64,000 nucleotides of DNA from an uncultured Myxococcales bacterium. GTDB lineage: Bacteria > Myxococcota_A > UBA9042. The position numbers were made by a program, and so were the translations under genes. Numbering within the stretch: position 1 is the stretch's first letter; every line of letters begins with the position of its first letter. The stretch is taken from positions 1 through 64,000 of the forward strand of contig CAIXGW010000074.1 of the NCBI GenBank assembly GCA_903919145.1. Reading direction: 5' to 3'. This document shows, piece by piece, positions 1-7,765 of the stretch. The notes under the pieces are model-generated. The model did no database searches. It was not told the DNA's origin and was given only the letters and a program-made list of their open reading frames with translations.

Positions 1-530
1 CCTACGGCGGTCTGGGCCAGCAGCTGCACCCGTGCCTCAGAATAGAAGAAGATCTCGTGGTCGGGGCCATCGACGGTCTGGGTCGGCGAGGCGATCCGCG
101 CGTGGACCTTGACGGGGCCGGGCTGGTCCTGGGTGCGCCAATCCAGCTGAAAGCTATCGCCGTCTAGCTTCATTTCCAGAGGCGTGGCCCCAGAATACAG
201 CTGGATGCGCACCTGCTCAGACTCGATCTCTGCGCGGGTCAGCCGGCGCCCGCTGGAGGTGTCGGTGACTGTTAGCGCGATGCCCCAGTTCAGCGTGGTG
301 TGCTGGCAGCGCCCCAGGCCGCTCAGCGAGATCGGCTGCCAATTGCGCTTGGATCCGGCGGGCTTGGCGGGGCCACCAGCCGGCGCGTCGGCCGCAGCTG
401 GCTTGGCTTTGGCGGGGGCGGCGGCACCCAGGGCCAGCAGAGCGCTCAAGCCGGCCAGCACGGCCAGCCACCGCCAGCGCGGCGGCGGTCGCCGCGGCTT
501 GCCATCTTGACGGTCTCTGCCAGCCAACAT
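1..530 (-). CDS. Exported hypothetical protein, cut by the left window edge
   Basis: The frame is open from an ATG at 528-530 to the window edge, giving about 176 N-terminal residues. A GGAG box sits seven bases before the ATG, which decides the start. A basic N-terminus is followed by one hydrophobic segment at about residues 20-38 (signal peptide or anchor) and an Ala/Pro/Lys-rich linker. The rest is a beta-rich globular part with short motifs such as CQHTTLNWG and VRIQLYSG. I do not recognise the family. It is the last visible member of a minus-strand gene set and lies 40 bp after the FHA gene, so it is probably co-expressed with the FHA protein and the thioredoxin-like lipoprotein. A downstream domain beyond the edge could change the reading of its role. 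Confidence 0.7.
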   Translation of the reverse strand, partial: MLAGRDRQDGKPRRPPPRWRWLAVLAGLSALLALGAAAPAKAKPAAADAPAGGPAKPAGSKRNWQPISLSGLGRCQHTTLNWGIALTVTDTSSGRRLTRAEIESEQVRIQLYSGATPLEMKLDGDSFQLDWRTQDQPGPVKVHARIASPTQTVDGPDHEIFFYSEARVQLLAQTAV

Positions 531-570
531 CTTTGAACTCCAAAGTAATCTGTGCTGCCTGGTCCGGCCG

Positions 571-1356
571 TCAGCCGCGACCGGCGGGCTCCAACGTCAA
601 TACGATGGCCCACGGCTCGGCGATGCGCAACTGGTCCCAGGCGCCCAGGCTTACGGGTTGCTGCGGCGTCAGCCGCGCCCAGATCCCCTCGCCCTTGCGC
701 AGCCAGGTGCCGTTGGAAGAGCCCGTCTCAGCGGCGCTGACCCCACCCGCCGCCACCTGCAGCAGCAGATGCACCCGACTCACTTCGTCCATTGCCACCA
801 CCACGTGGCAGTCTGGCTGGCGCCCCAGCGTGATGTGGTCGCCCAGGGGCAGCGGCACCACGCCAGTGCGTCCATCCGGCAGCTGCCAGTGCAGCTGCCA
901 GCTTGGAAAGGCGGGGTCGGCCGATGGCCCCAGGTAAACAGGCTCGCCGGGGCCGTGGCCGGCCACCACGGCGGTGGCCGTGGGCTGGCCCTGCCAGGCG
1001 GCCGGCCCCGCGGTCGGGGTCGCTGGGGTCGGCGCGTAGCTGGTGGGCATCGCCGCAGGCGCTGGAGCCGCGGCTGCTGGCGGCGCCGCTTCGGCGCCGG
1101 CGCTTGGGCGGGCCGGTGCGGCGGCGGGGCGCAGAAGAGCTACCGGATCAGGTGGCTGAAAGCGGCTTTCGACGGGATCCAAGCGACTGCGGCCATCGCT
1201 GGCCAGCCAGGCCGCGGCGGCGCCCGCCACCGCCATGGCCAGCAAGGCCCGCAATTCTGCAGGCAGGCCGGGGGCGACCAGCGCACCCACAGCTGCGGCG
1301 GCTAGCACGGCGCTGCGAATCATGGGGCCGGCGCTGGACGGTGGTGTTGGGCTCAA
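571..1356 (-). CDS. FHA-domain protein with N-terminal membrane segments
   Basis: The C-terminal third (about residues 170-258) is a forkhead-associated domain, a phosphothreonine-binding fold. It carries the usual marks: LGRQPDC, SRVH and SSNGT. The N-terminus has two hydrophobic stretches at about residues 14-32 and 38-51, then a long Ala/Pro-rich linker, so the FHA domain is probably tethered at the inner membrane facing the cytoplasm. The start is a TTG at 1354-1356 overlapping the TGA stop of the upstream gene (TTGA), which suggests translational coupling. An ATG at residue 12 (1321-1323) is a possible alternative start. Phosphopeptide binding is known for the family; the partner here is unknown, and no Ser/Thr kinase gene is in the window. 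Confidence 0.8.
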   Translation of the reverse strand: MSPTPPSSAGPMIRSAVLAAAAVGALVAPGLPAELRALLAMAVAGAAAAWLASDGRSRLDPVESRFQPPDPVALLRPAAAPARPSAGAEAAPPAAAAPAPAAMPTSYAPTPATPTAGPAAWQGQPTATAVVAGHGPGEPVYLGPSADPAFPSWQLHWQLPDGRTGVVPLPLGDHITLGRQPDCHVVVAMDEVSRVHLLLQVAAGGVSAAETGSSNGTWLRKGEGIWARLTPQQPVSLGAWDQLRIAEPWAIVLTLEPAGRG

Positions 1357-1817
1357 GGCTGGTCCTTCCCATGTTCCGCCGCCGGCTGCGCTGGCCGCCT
1401 GGGCGGCGGCTCAGGGACCAAAGGCGACGGCATGGCGCTGGTTTTGGGCAGGGCAGCGGGGTCGACAAAGCGGGTCGCCAGCGCGTCGGCTGCAGCCGGC
1501 AGCGAGGTGTAGGCCGCGGTCGCCGCTGTGACGCTGGGAGCCTGCGCGGGCGGCAAGGCACCGGCTGGCAGCGTGACCGCGCGGGTGGCGTCGGCCATCA
1601 GCGCACCTTCGCGGTGGCTGGCCGAGGCTTGCAGAGGCACCACCGGCACGGACGCCGCGGTAGCCTGGGCGCCGTAGCCCCCAGCGCCTTGCGGCTGCGG
1701 CGGCCGCGGCGCCGGCACTGCCGACGTCTGCAGGGCCCGCTGCGGACAGCCGCGGTAGCCGCACTGCGCGGTCGGAATGTCCAGGCACTCTGGGCATAGA
1801 TGGGCAAACCCTGGCAT
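1353..1817 (-). CDS. Small protein with N-terminal paired cysteines and Ala/Pro-rich tail
   Basis: The 154-residue product begins with a cluster of four cysteines (CPEC, then CGYRGC) in its first 25 residues, which resembles a small zinc-ribbon-like or metal-binding knuckle. The remainder is low-complexity Ala/Pro/Thr-rich sequence without a recognisable domain. It starts with an ATG at 1815-1817, only six bases after the stop of the thioredoxin-like lipoprotein gene, and its stop overlaps the FHA gene start. That packing supports it as a real gene despite its bland tail. No signal peptide is visible, so it is probably cytoplasmic. Metal binding is inferred from the Cys spacing alone. Confidence 0.6.
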   Translation of the reverse strand: MPGFAHLCPECLDIPTAQCGYRGCPQRALQTSAVPAPRPPQPQGAGGYGAQATAASVPVVPLQASASHREGALMADATRAVTLPAGALPPAQAPSVTAATAAYTSLPAAADALATRFVDPAALPKTSAMPSPLVPEPPPRRPAQPAAEHGKDQP

Positions 1818-1823
1818 GGCCGG

Positions 1824-3098
1824 CTACTCCTTAGCTCCCGATTTGCCTGTTTCTGTCGCGGCGCCAGCGGGCTTGACCGCCGGAGCGCCAGGCCTGGTTG
1901 GGGCGGTGGTACCGGCTTGTTTGGGGGCCGCGGGCGCCGACAGCGGCTTGGCGGAGCCGGCCCCAGTCTCACCGCCAGTTGCCGAGGCGCCGTCGGGCCC
2001 CCCTGGAATTGCAGGCCCGTCGCCGGCCGCTGGCATCGCATCGCCGGGCAGGGCGCCTTCGGTCGCCGGGCGCTCGGCGCCGGCCGGACCTGCCTCAGCC
2101 GGGGCCTTGCCGTCGCCACTGCGGGCGTCGGCTCCGCTGCGCGGCGCTGCTGGGCGCACCGGGGCTGGCGCGGCTATGGCCATGGGCGCCGGATAGCAGC
2201 TCGCAGCCTGCAGGCGCGCCAGCTGATCAAGAAATACCTGCTTCTTTGCAGCATTGAGAGACCCGCTGGCGGCGGCCTGGACGTGACCGCAGCGGTCGAG
2301 CAGCAAGTTGATCGGCAGCGCCGTCTTGCTGCCGCCAAGCACGCCGAGCTGGTCGATGGCCGCGCCCCAAGAGGACTCAATGTCAGCCCGGAACTCGGCC
2401 CACGGTGGCTTGGCCAGCGGCCTGCTGAGCTTCTTGGCTTTGGCGTGCTTGGCAAAAAGCCCATCGCGCACCTCGGCAAGAGGCCACTCGTCCGGCGTGC
2501 CCTCCAAGACCATGACCAGCCGCACTTCGCCGGTCTTGGCCTTGCCCGGACGCAGCTTGTTGGCCAATTCCAGCACATCGGCCAGCTCATGGCTGCAAGG
2601 TACACACCAGTCAGCGCCAATCGACACCAGCAACGGCCCTTCGCCGGCCACCACCGCGGGCCCCTGGATCGCTTCGCCTGGCTTGAGGTCGCCACGCAGC
2701 GCTACCAAGCCATCGCGAACGACAATCGCCTTCTTGGCGGCGGGCTTGCGCGACCATTGCAGCGCCTGGGCGGCTCCGATGGTGGTGTTGCCGCGGTAGT
2801 ACGCCAGCGGTTGGTTGGGCGAATCGGCTACGTTGACTTCCACCGCCGGCCCGGCCGGGGCTGGTTCTTCTTCCTCATCGGCGATGGGCGCGTTGATCTG
2901 CGGCACCGCTGCTGGGGCACCGGTGGCCGTCGGCAGGGTCGGCACCACGATGGCGGGGGCGGCCAGCGGTGGGTCTTTGCCACAGCCAGAGGCGGCCAAA
3001 GCCAAGATCGCAGCTGCCAGGAGCACTGCCAGCCCTGCAACACCGCCTTGTGCAGTACAGCGGCCGTCATTGTCCAGATCGCGTAGGCAGCTTTGCAT
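1824..3098 (-). CDS. Thioredoxin-fold (TlpA-like) lipoprotein
   Basis: This is a predicted lipoprotein of 424 residues. Its hydrophobic signal ends in the lipobox AASG-C, with Cys39 as the lipid site. The central part (about residues 145-300) is thioredoxin-like, with the active-site motif WCVPC at 164-168, so Cys165 and Cys168 form the redox pair. The last 110 residues are Ala/Pro/Gly-rich and probably disordered. The start at 3096-3098 is chosen because GGAG lies seven bases upstream; the frame is open further upstream, but no good ribosome site is seen there. Thiol-disulfide exchange outside the inner membrane is the expected role. It heads the four-gene set running to the left edge, so the set may concern envelope redox or assembly; that last step is inference. 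Confidence 0.85.
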   Translation of the reverse strand: MQSCLRDLDNDGRCTAQGGVAGLAVLLAAAILALAASGCGKDPPLAAPAIVVPTLPTATGAPAAVPQINAPIADEEEEPAPAGPAVEVNVADSPNQPLAYYRGNTTIGAAQALQWSRKPAAKKAIVVRDGLVALRGDLKPGEAIQGPAVVAGEGPLLVSIGADWCVPCSHELADVLELANKLRPGKAKTGEVRLVMVLEGTPDEWPLAEVRDGLFAKHAKAKKLSRPLAKPPWAEFRADIESSWGAAIDQLGVLGGSKTALPINLLLDRCGHVQAAASGSLNAAKKQVFLDQLARLQAASCYPAPMAIAAPAPVRPAAPRSGADARSGDGKAPAEAGPAGAERPATEGALPGDAMPAAGDGPAIPGGPDGASATGGETGAGSAKPLSAPAAPKQAGTTAPTRPGAPAVKPAGAATETGKSGAKE

Positions 3099-3287
3099 GG
3101 ACCTACTCCAAACGATGCGAGCCGCGCTGTCAACGTGGCGGTTTTTCGAATTGTAGCCAGCCCTGCCGTTCGGCGCTGGCGGGCGCCGGCCAGGGGTGCA
3201 GGAGAGCAGAGGTCGCCCCACCCGCCGATCGCCACGTCGGTGAATACCAACCAGGCGTACCGACAGCTAAATTCGCCTCTTCGATAG

Positions 3288-4670
3288 CTAGCTTGGCGGC
3301 AGGGCTGGGTCGGCCACGCTCAACAGCGACGCACCGCCGGCCAGCAGGCGCTGGCGGGTGACCTGCCAGAATTCGGGGCGGTCGCCGCGGGCGATCTCGC
3401 TCAAAATGTCCAGCGCAGATGCGGCATTGTGGTCCGTGCCGCTGGTCCTGGCCAGCCGCTCGAGGCCCTGGCGGGCCAGGTCCAGGCATGCCGAGGCCAG
3501 CTCGCGCACGCTCAGCCCTCCAGACACGCCGGCAAGGCCGTGCTGGCAGGCCGCCTGGCGCAGCGCCTCGCGATCGATCAAGGCATCGCCGTCGCCCAGC
3601 AGCGCCATCGCGGCGCGGCGGGCCGGCAGGTCATAGAGCAAGCCCTTGCACAGCGCTGGCAACGCCGGCAAGGCTGCTGGCGGCACCACATCGGCTTGGC
3701 GAATTTCTACCCACTTCTTCAGCCGCACATCGGGAAATACAGTAGAGACGTGAACTTCCCAGTCAGCCAGGGTCGGGCGACGGCCGTCAATGCCGCGCTC
3801 CCAGAAGTCGCGGAAGGTCGTCTTGCCGTCCAGGCCTTGGTAGCTGACGCTGCCATCGGCGGCGGTGCCGCTCAGAAAGTACATGGGCACGTCCAGCGTC
3901 CAGGCCACGTGATCGGCCAGGGTGGTGCCGCGCTCAAACGCCAGCTTGCGGGTGTCGCAGCGCGCCGGGTCGACGTCGCGCCACAGATGGCCGCGGTAGG
4001 TAGCCATGCCGGTGTCCTTGCCGTGGCGCCATGGGGAGTTGGCAAAGAGCCCCAAGAACACTGGCGAAAGTAGATGGCCCGCCCGCAGCAGCTCGGCGGC
4101 GTCGGCGTCGCTCTCATAGTCCAGGTTGGTCTGCACGGTACAGGTCAAGTGCATCATGTCCAGGCCGTGGTGGCCGACTCTGGGCATCCAGTCGCGCATG
4201 ATGGCGTAGCGACCTTTGGGCATCTGCGGCGTCTGGTGGGCGGTCTGCAGCGGGTTGAGGCCCACCCAGGCAAAGCGGATTCCCAGCGGGTCGGCGATCG
4301 CCGCGGTCTCGCGCAGGTGGCTGGTCAGCTCTTGGCGAAATTCGTCGACGGTGGCCAGTACGGCGCCCGACAGCTCAAACTGGCCAGCCGGCTCCAGCGA
4401 CACTGAAGCACCGTCGCGGGCCAGGGCTATCGGCCGGCCGTGCTCCAGAAACGGGGTCCAGCTGAACTGGTCGGCCAGTCCTTGCAGCAGCGAGCGGATG
4501 CTGGCCACCCCTTCATAGGGCAGGGGCAGGCCGTCAGGGCCCACGGCGATGCGCTCAAATTCGGTGCCGATCTTGAAAGAGTCTCTAGGCTTGGCGCCGG
4601 ACTGGGCCCACTGCAAGCACTGATCCAGGGACTCAATAGGGATTTCTTCACCACGGGCTGAACCAGCCAT
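3288..4670 (-). CDS. gshA: Glutamate-cysteine ligase, plant/proteobacterial (GCS2-like) type
   Basis: The product (460 residues) matches the plant-type glutamate-cysteine ligases, which make gamma-glutamylcysteine from Glu, Cys and ATP in the first step of glutathione synthesis. Family marks include the N-terminal KIGTEFER, the SLEPAGQFELSG block, the MRDWMPRVG region and the TCTVQTNLDYES strand. The ATG at 4668-4670 has AGGAG five bases upstream and is preferred over an in-frame ATG 66 bases earlier. No gshB homologue is adjacent, so the cell either encodes it elsewhere or uses gamma-glutamylcysteine. Members of this family also serve ergothioneine synthesis (EgtA), which the context does not support. 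The enzyme is cytoplasmic. Confidence 0.9.
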   Translation of the reverse strand: MAGSARGEEIPIESLDQCLQWAQSGAKPRDSFKIGTEFERIAVGPDGLPLPYEGVASIRSLLQGLADQFSWTPFLEHGRPIALARDGASVSLEPAGQFELSGAVLATVDEFRQELTSHLRETAAIADPLGIRFAWVGLNPLQTAHQTPQMPKGRYAIMRDWMPRVGHHGLDMMHLTCTVQTNLDYESDADAAELLRAGHLLSPVFLGLFANSPWRHGKDTGMATYRGHLWRDVDPARCDTRKLAFERGTTLADHVAWTLDVPMYFLSGTAADGSVSYQGLDGKTTFRDFWERGIDGRRPTLADWEVHVSTVFPDVRLKKWVEIRQADVVPPAALPALPALCKGLLYDLPARRAAMALLGDGDALIDREALRQAACQHGLAGVSGGLSVRELASACLDLARQGLERLARTSGTDHNAASALDILSEIARGDRPEFWQVTRQRLLAGGASLLSVADPALPPS

Positions 4671-4886
4671 TAGAACTCCTGTCGATTGCGGTTTTGCACA
4701 TCGCTGCGGCAGCGGGCGGCGCCTTTTGTCCAGCACAGGCGCCAGGGCGTGCAGCAGGCGCCGCGGCCAAGATCGGACTGTTTTGGTCGGTTATGCAAGC
4801 AGCCAAGGCCAACCTGGCCCATCCCAAAGCGATACCGGGCCGCGCAGCGCTGCGCAGAGGGGCTTCTGGTGGCGGTGGCGGCCTGG

Positions 4887-6440
4887 CTAGTCGTAGTAGA
4901 ATTGCTCCATGCGGCCAAAGGTGATGGCGCCAAACAGCTGCACGACGATGGACAAGGCAATGGCGATCTTCCAGCCGCGGCTCAGCTGCTGCAGGCGCAG
5001 AGCCAGCACGCCCAGCAGGGGCGGCAAGAAATCCATAGAGAAGCGGTAGGCAAACTGCTGCCAACCGTCGTTTTGATAGACCAGGCCCGGAATCGCCACG
5101 GCCGCCAGGGTAATGAGCATGCTGCGCTGCAGTCCGGCGCGGCGCTGGGCGGCCTGCACGGCTTGCGCATCCGCTGGGTCTGGCGCGGCCACCTTGGGGC
5201 TGCCCAGCAGCGCCAGCAGAGCCGGGGTTGAGGCCAGCAAGCCAAGGCCGTGGCGGGTGACCAACACGTAGGGGGCTTGGGCCAGCAGCCGCGGCATGTT
5301 GGTCAGCGCTGCGGCCAAGTTGTTGTTGAGAAAGATGGTGTTGAACAGCCCGTGGTCGCGGGTCGGGCCGCGGGTCCCCTCCAGCAAGTACAGGTGGCCA
5401 AACTCGGTGGGATTGCCCCAGCGGGCCCAGTTGAACCACGCCAGCCCCAGGCCGATGGCGGCGGCGGGCACGGCGAACCAAGCGATCTGCCCTAGCGCCT
5501 TGCGCAATTGCCCGGGCTCGCCGCGCCAGGCCGGCCTGCCGTTGGGAAACAGGGCCTCCATGGGTAGGAAGACGCCGGCAAACAGCAGCGGAGTGCGGGT
5601 CGCCACGCCCAGGCCAAAGGCCACGCCGGCCAAGAAGGGCCGCCTGGCGCCCTCTCCCCACCACAGGTAGAGCAGGTGCAGGGTCAGCCCCATGACCAGG
5701 GCCGTAAACCACACCTGGCCGCGGATCGAGCAGTACCACGCCACGGTGCCAAAGCTCATCAGCGCCACCAGCCACAGCCGATCGCCCGTTGACGTGGCGA
5801 TCAGGCCGCTGCGCGCCGCCCGCTCCAGCCAAGCAGCAAACAGCACCGCCGAAGCCACCGCAAACAGCAGGGTCACCAGCACGTCATTGATATCATATCC
5901 AAAAATGGCCACAAACGGCATTATCACCACCGCGGGCAGCGGCGGAAAGGACACCTGGTAGACCACTTCGTCGCAGCGCTCGGTCGGTCGGTCGGGCTTG
6001 CAGCCGGTCTTGAGCTCCTTGTCGACGTCGATGATCATCCACGGCCCTTCTAGGGTATGGAATTCCTTGGCGCGCGGCCCGGTCTGGTCCTTCCACGGAA
6101 ACACGCCGCGCACCACCTGGCCGCCTTTCAAGGTCAGCACCCGGTAGGACGCCCAGTCATTCCAGCCCACGTTTTTGCCATCGGGCGCCAGCAGGTGGCG
6201 GTTGACCGCACGCTGCAGCCCCTTTGGCTCGCCTGGCTTTTCTGGCTGGTTGGGCCAACGGCGCGGGGTGTCCGTGTCCATGCGGCCGTGCATCAAGTTC
6301 CAGGCCATGTCGACAAAATGGAAGTGCGGCGATGGCTTGATCAGCATCGCTCCCGACGTCGCCGCATAGACCGCCGCCACCACCGCGCCCACCAGGATCA
6401 GGCGGCGCTTCGCCGATGTGGTCAGAATTGTGGCGATCAT
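4887..6440 (-). CDS. Polytopic membrane protein, GT-C glycosyltransferase-like
   Basis: A 517-residue integral membrane protein with about ten hydrophobic helices. One enters at about residues 13-33, followed by a 120-residue extracytoplasmic loop, then the remaining helices in the C-terminal two thirds. The pattern of an early charged loop and many helices resembles GT-C type glycosyltransferases, which transfer sugars from polyprenyl carriers. I see no diagnostic DxD in the first loop, so this is a fold-level guess. GGAG lies five bases before the chosen ATG at 6438-6440. It follows the epimerase gene by 93 bp on the same strand, which fits a role in using sugar donors. The start could also lie 69 bases upstream, with weaker support. 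Confidence 0.7.
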   Translation of the reverse strand: MIATILTTSAKRRLILVGAVVAAVYAATSGAMLIKPSPHFHFVDMAWNLMHGRMDTDTPRRWPNQPEKPGEPKGLQRAVNRHLLAPDGKNVGWNDWASYRVLTLKGGQVVRGVFPWKDQTGPRAKEFHTLEGPWMIIDVDKELKTGCKPDRPTERCDEVVYQVSFPPLPAVVIMPFVAIFGYDINDVLVTLLFAVASAVLFAAWLERAARSGLIATSTGDRLWLVALMSFGTVAWYCSIRGQVWFTALVMGLTLHLLYLWWGEGARRPFLAGVAFGLGVATRTPLLFAGVFLPMEALFPNGRPAWRGEPGQLRKALGQIAWFAVPAAAIGLGLAWFNWARWGNPTEFGHLYLLEGTRGPTRDHGLFNTIFLNNNLAAALTNMPRLLAQAPYVLVTRHGLGLLASTPALLALLGSPKVAAPDPADAQAVQAAQRRAGLQRSMLITLAAVAIPGLVYQNDGWQQFAYRFSMDFLPPLLGVLALRLQQLSRGWKIAIALSIVVQLFGAITFGRMEQFYYD

Positions 6441-6533
6441 CGATTCTCCGGCCGGCAGGCGGGGCGGCGCAAGGCCCAAAACCTTAAGCGCCAGAGGGCA
6501 GTTGGTCAACCAGTGCGGTGTCCACAGCCCACA

Positions 6534-7442
6534 TCAGGAGATCAGCAGGCGCAGTCCTTGCTGCAGGCCCATCAGGTCGCCGACGCCCAGCTCCTGGGTC
6601 AGCCGCTGGGGGCGTACCGAGCTGTGGCGGACCTCGCCGGCGCGACCGGGGGCGTGATCCACCCGCAGCGGCCGGCCGATGGCCTGGCCCAGGGCCGCTA
6701 TCAGCTCAAGCAGGGTGGCACTGCTGCCGGTGGCGACGTTGACCACCCCTGAGACGGGGCTGAACAGAGCGGCCGCGTTGGCCCGGGCGACGTCAAACAC
6801 AGAAACAAAATCGCGTGTTTGCAGGCCGTCGCCAAAGACCGTCAGCGCCTCGCCGGCAGCCGCCCGCTGCAGGAACTTGCTGATGACCCCAGAGTAGGGC
6901 GAGCGCGGATCTTGGCGCGGGCCGTACACGTTGAAATAGCGCATGCCGCAAAGGGATTGGCCGTAGAGCTGGCTGAACAAGGCGGCGTACTGGTCGTTGA
7001 CCAATTTCTCCAGGCCATAGGGGGACTCGGCGCGGGTAGGGCTGGCTTCAGTGAGCGGCTCGCTGCCCGCCGTGCCGTAGACTGCGGCGCTAGAAGCATA
7101 GACCACCCGCTCCAGGCCTTGGCGGCGCGCCGCGTCAATCAACTGCAGAAAGCCAGTGATGTTGATCGAAGCCGACGCCACTGGGTTGGCAATGGACTCG
7201 GGGACAAAGACCTGCGCGGCCAGATGCAGCACCCGACTGCACGGCGCCATGGCCTCAGCGACCGCCGCGGGGTCGCGCACGTCGCCGCGGATCAGCGTCA
7301 GCTGCGGGTGAGGCTGCAGGTTGTGCGCGTGGCCGCTAGAGAAATCGTCCAGCACGCGGACTTGGTGGCCCAGCGCCAGCAGGTGATCGACGCTGTGCGA
7401 GCCAATGAAGCCCGCGCCGCCCGTGACCATGATCGTCGCCAT
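6534..7442 (-). CDS. NAD-dependent nucleotide-sugar epimerase/dehydratase
   Basis: This is an extended short-chain dehydrogenase/reductase of 302 residues. The N-terminal Rossmann motif is TGGAGFIGSH (Gly8, Gly11, Gly14). The catalytic YxxxK is in SPYGLEKL at about residue 140, with the upstream Ser in YASSAAVYG. The substrate region includes YFNVYGPRQDP, typical of UDP-glucose 4-epimerase-like enzymes. It probably interconverts a UDP-hexose for surface glycans, in the cytoplasm. The exact sugar cannot be told from sequence. An AGGGGG box precedes the ATG. The leader holds four tandem 10-bp units (7461-7500). The GT-C-like gene follows on the same strand. Confidence 0.9.
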   Translation of the reverse strand: MATIMVTGGAGFIGSHSVDHLLALGHQVRVLDDFSSGHAHNLQPHPQLTLIRGDVRDPAAVAEAMAPCSRVLHLAAQVFVPESIANPVASASINITGFLQLIDAARRQGLERVVYASSAAVYGTAGSEPLTEASPTRAESPYGLEKLVNDQYAALFSQLYGQSLCGMRYFNVYGPRQDPRSPYSGVISKFLQRAAAGEALTVFGDGLQTRDFVSVFDVARANAAALFSPVSGVVNVATGSSATLLELIAALGQAIGRPLRVDHAPGRAGEVRHSSVRPQRLTQELGVGDLMGLQQGLRLLIS

Positions 7443-7765
7443 CCATCCCCCTGCCTCTGCCCAAATTCAGCCAAAGAGACCCAAAGACACCCAAAGGCGA
7501 CCGTCGGCCCTGCCGTTGGCGCCGGCAAGGCTAGCCCAGTCTGCTGGCGCCGTCGATTTGCCTGGCTGACCGCCCCAACCTGCGGGTCGCCGGTTTGCGC
7601 ACCGGCTGCGGTCCTGCTAGCGTTTGGGCCCAAGCCCAGTGGCCAACTCTGGGCGATGCCCGCTTGTTCCCAGTGAGTTTTCCTCTTCTGGCTACCCGCC
7701 CTTGGGGTAGAGTGGCGGCAGACCGGCAGCCCTGGCGGCTTGCCCCTGCCCGCCGGAGTGCGCCC
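7443..7765. other. 323-bp divergent intergenic region
   Basis: This stretch separates the leftward epimerase gene from the rightward selenoprotein gene and must hold both promoters. It carries the 10-bp tandem repeats on the epimerase side. On the selenoprotein side there is a small hairpin (CTACCC at 7692-7697 with GGGTAG at 7705-7710). No convincing pair of -35 and -10 boxes is visible for either gene, and I see no further gene. Confidence 0.6.
7461..7500 (-). repeat. Four tandem 10-bp units in the epimerase leader
   Basis: On the plus strand the units are CCAAATTCAG, CCAAAGAGAC, CCAAAGACAC and CCAAAGGCGA, all starting with CCAAA in exact 10-bp register. They end about 20 bp before the epimerase start codon, so they lie in its leader or promoter. 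Ten base pairs is about one helical turn, so a protein could contact the same face repeatedly. Confidence 0.7.
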
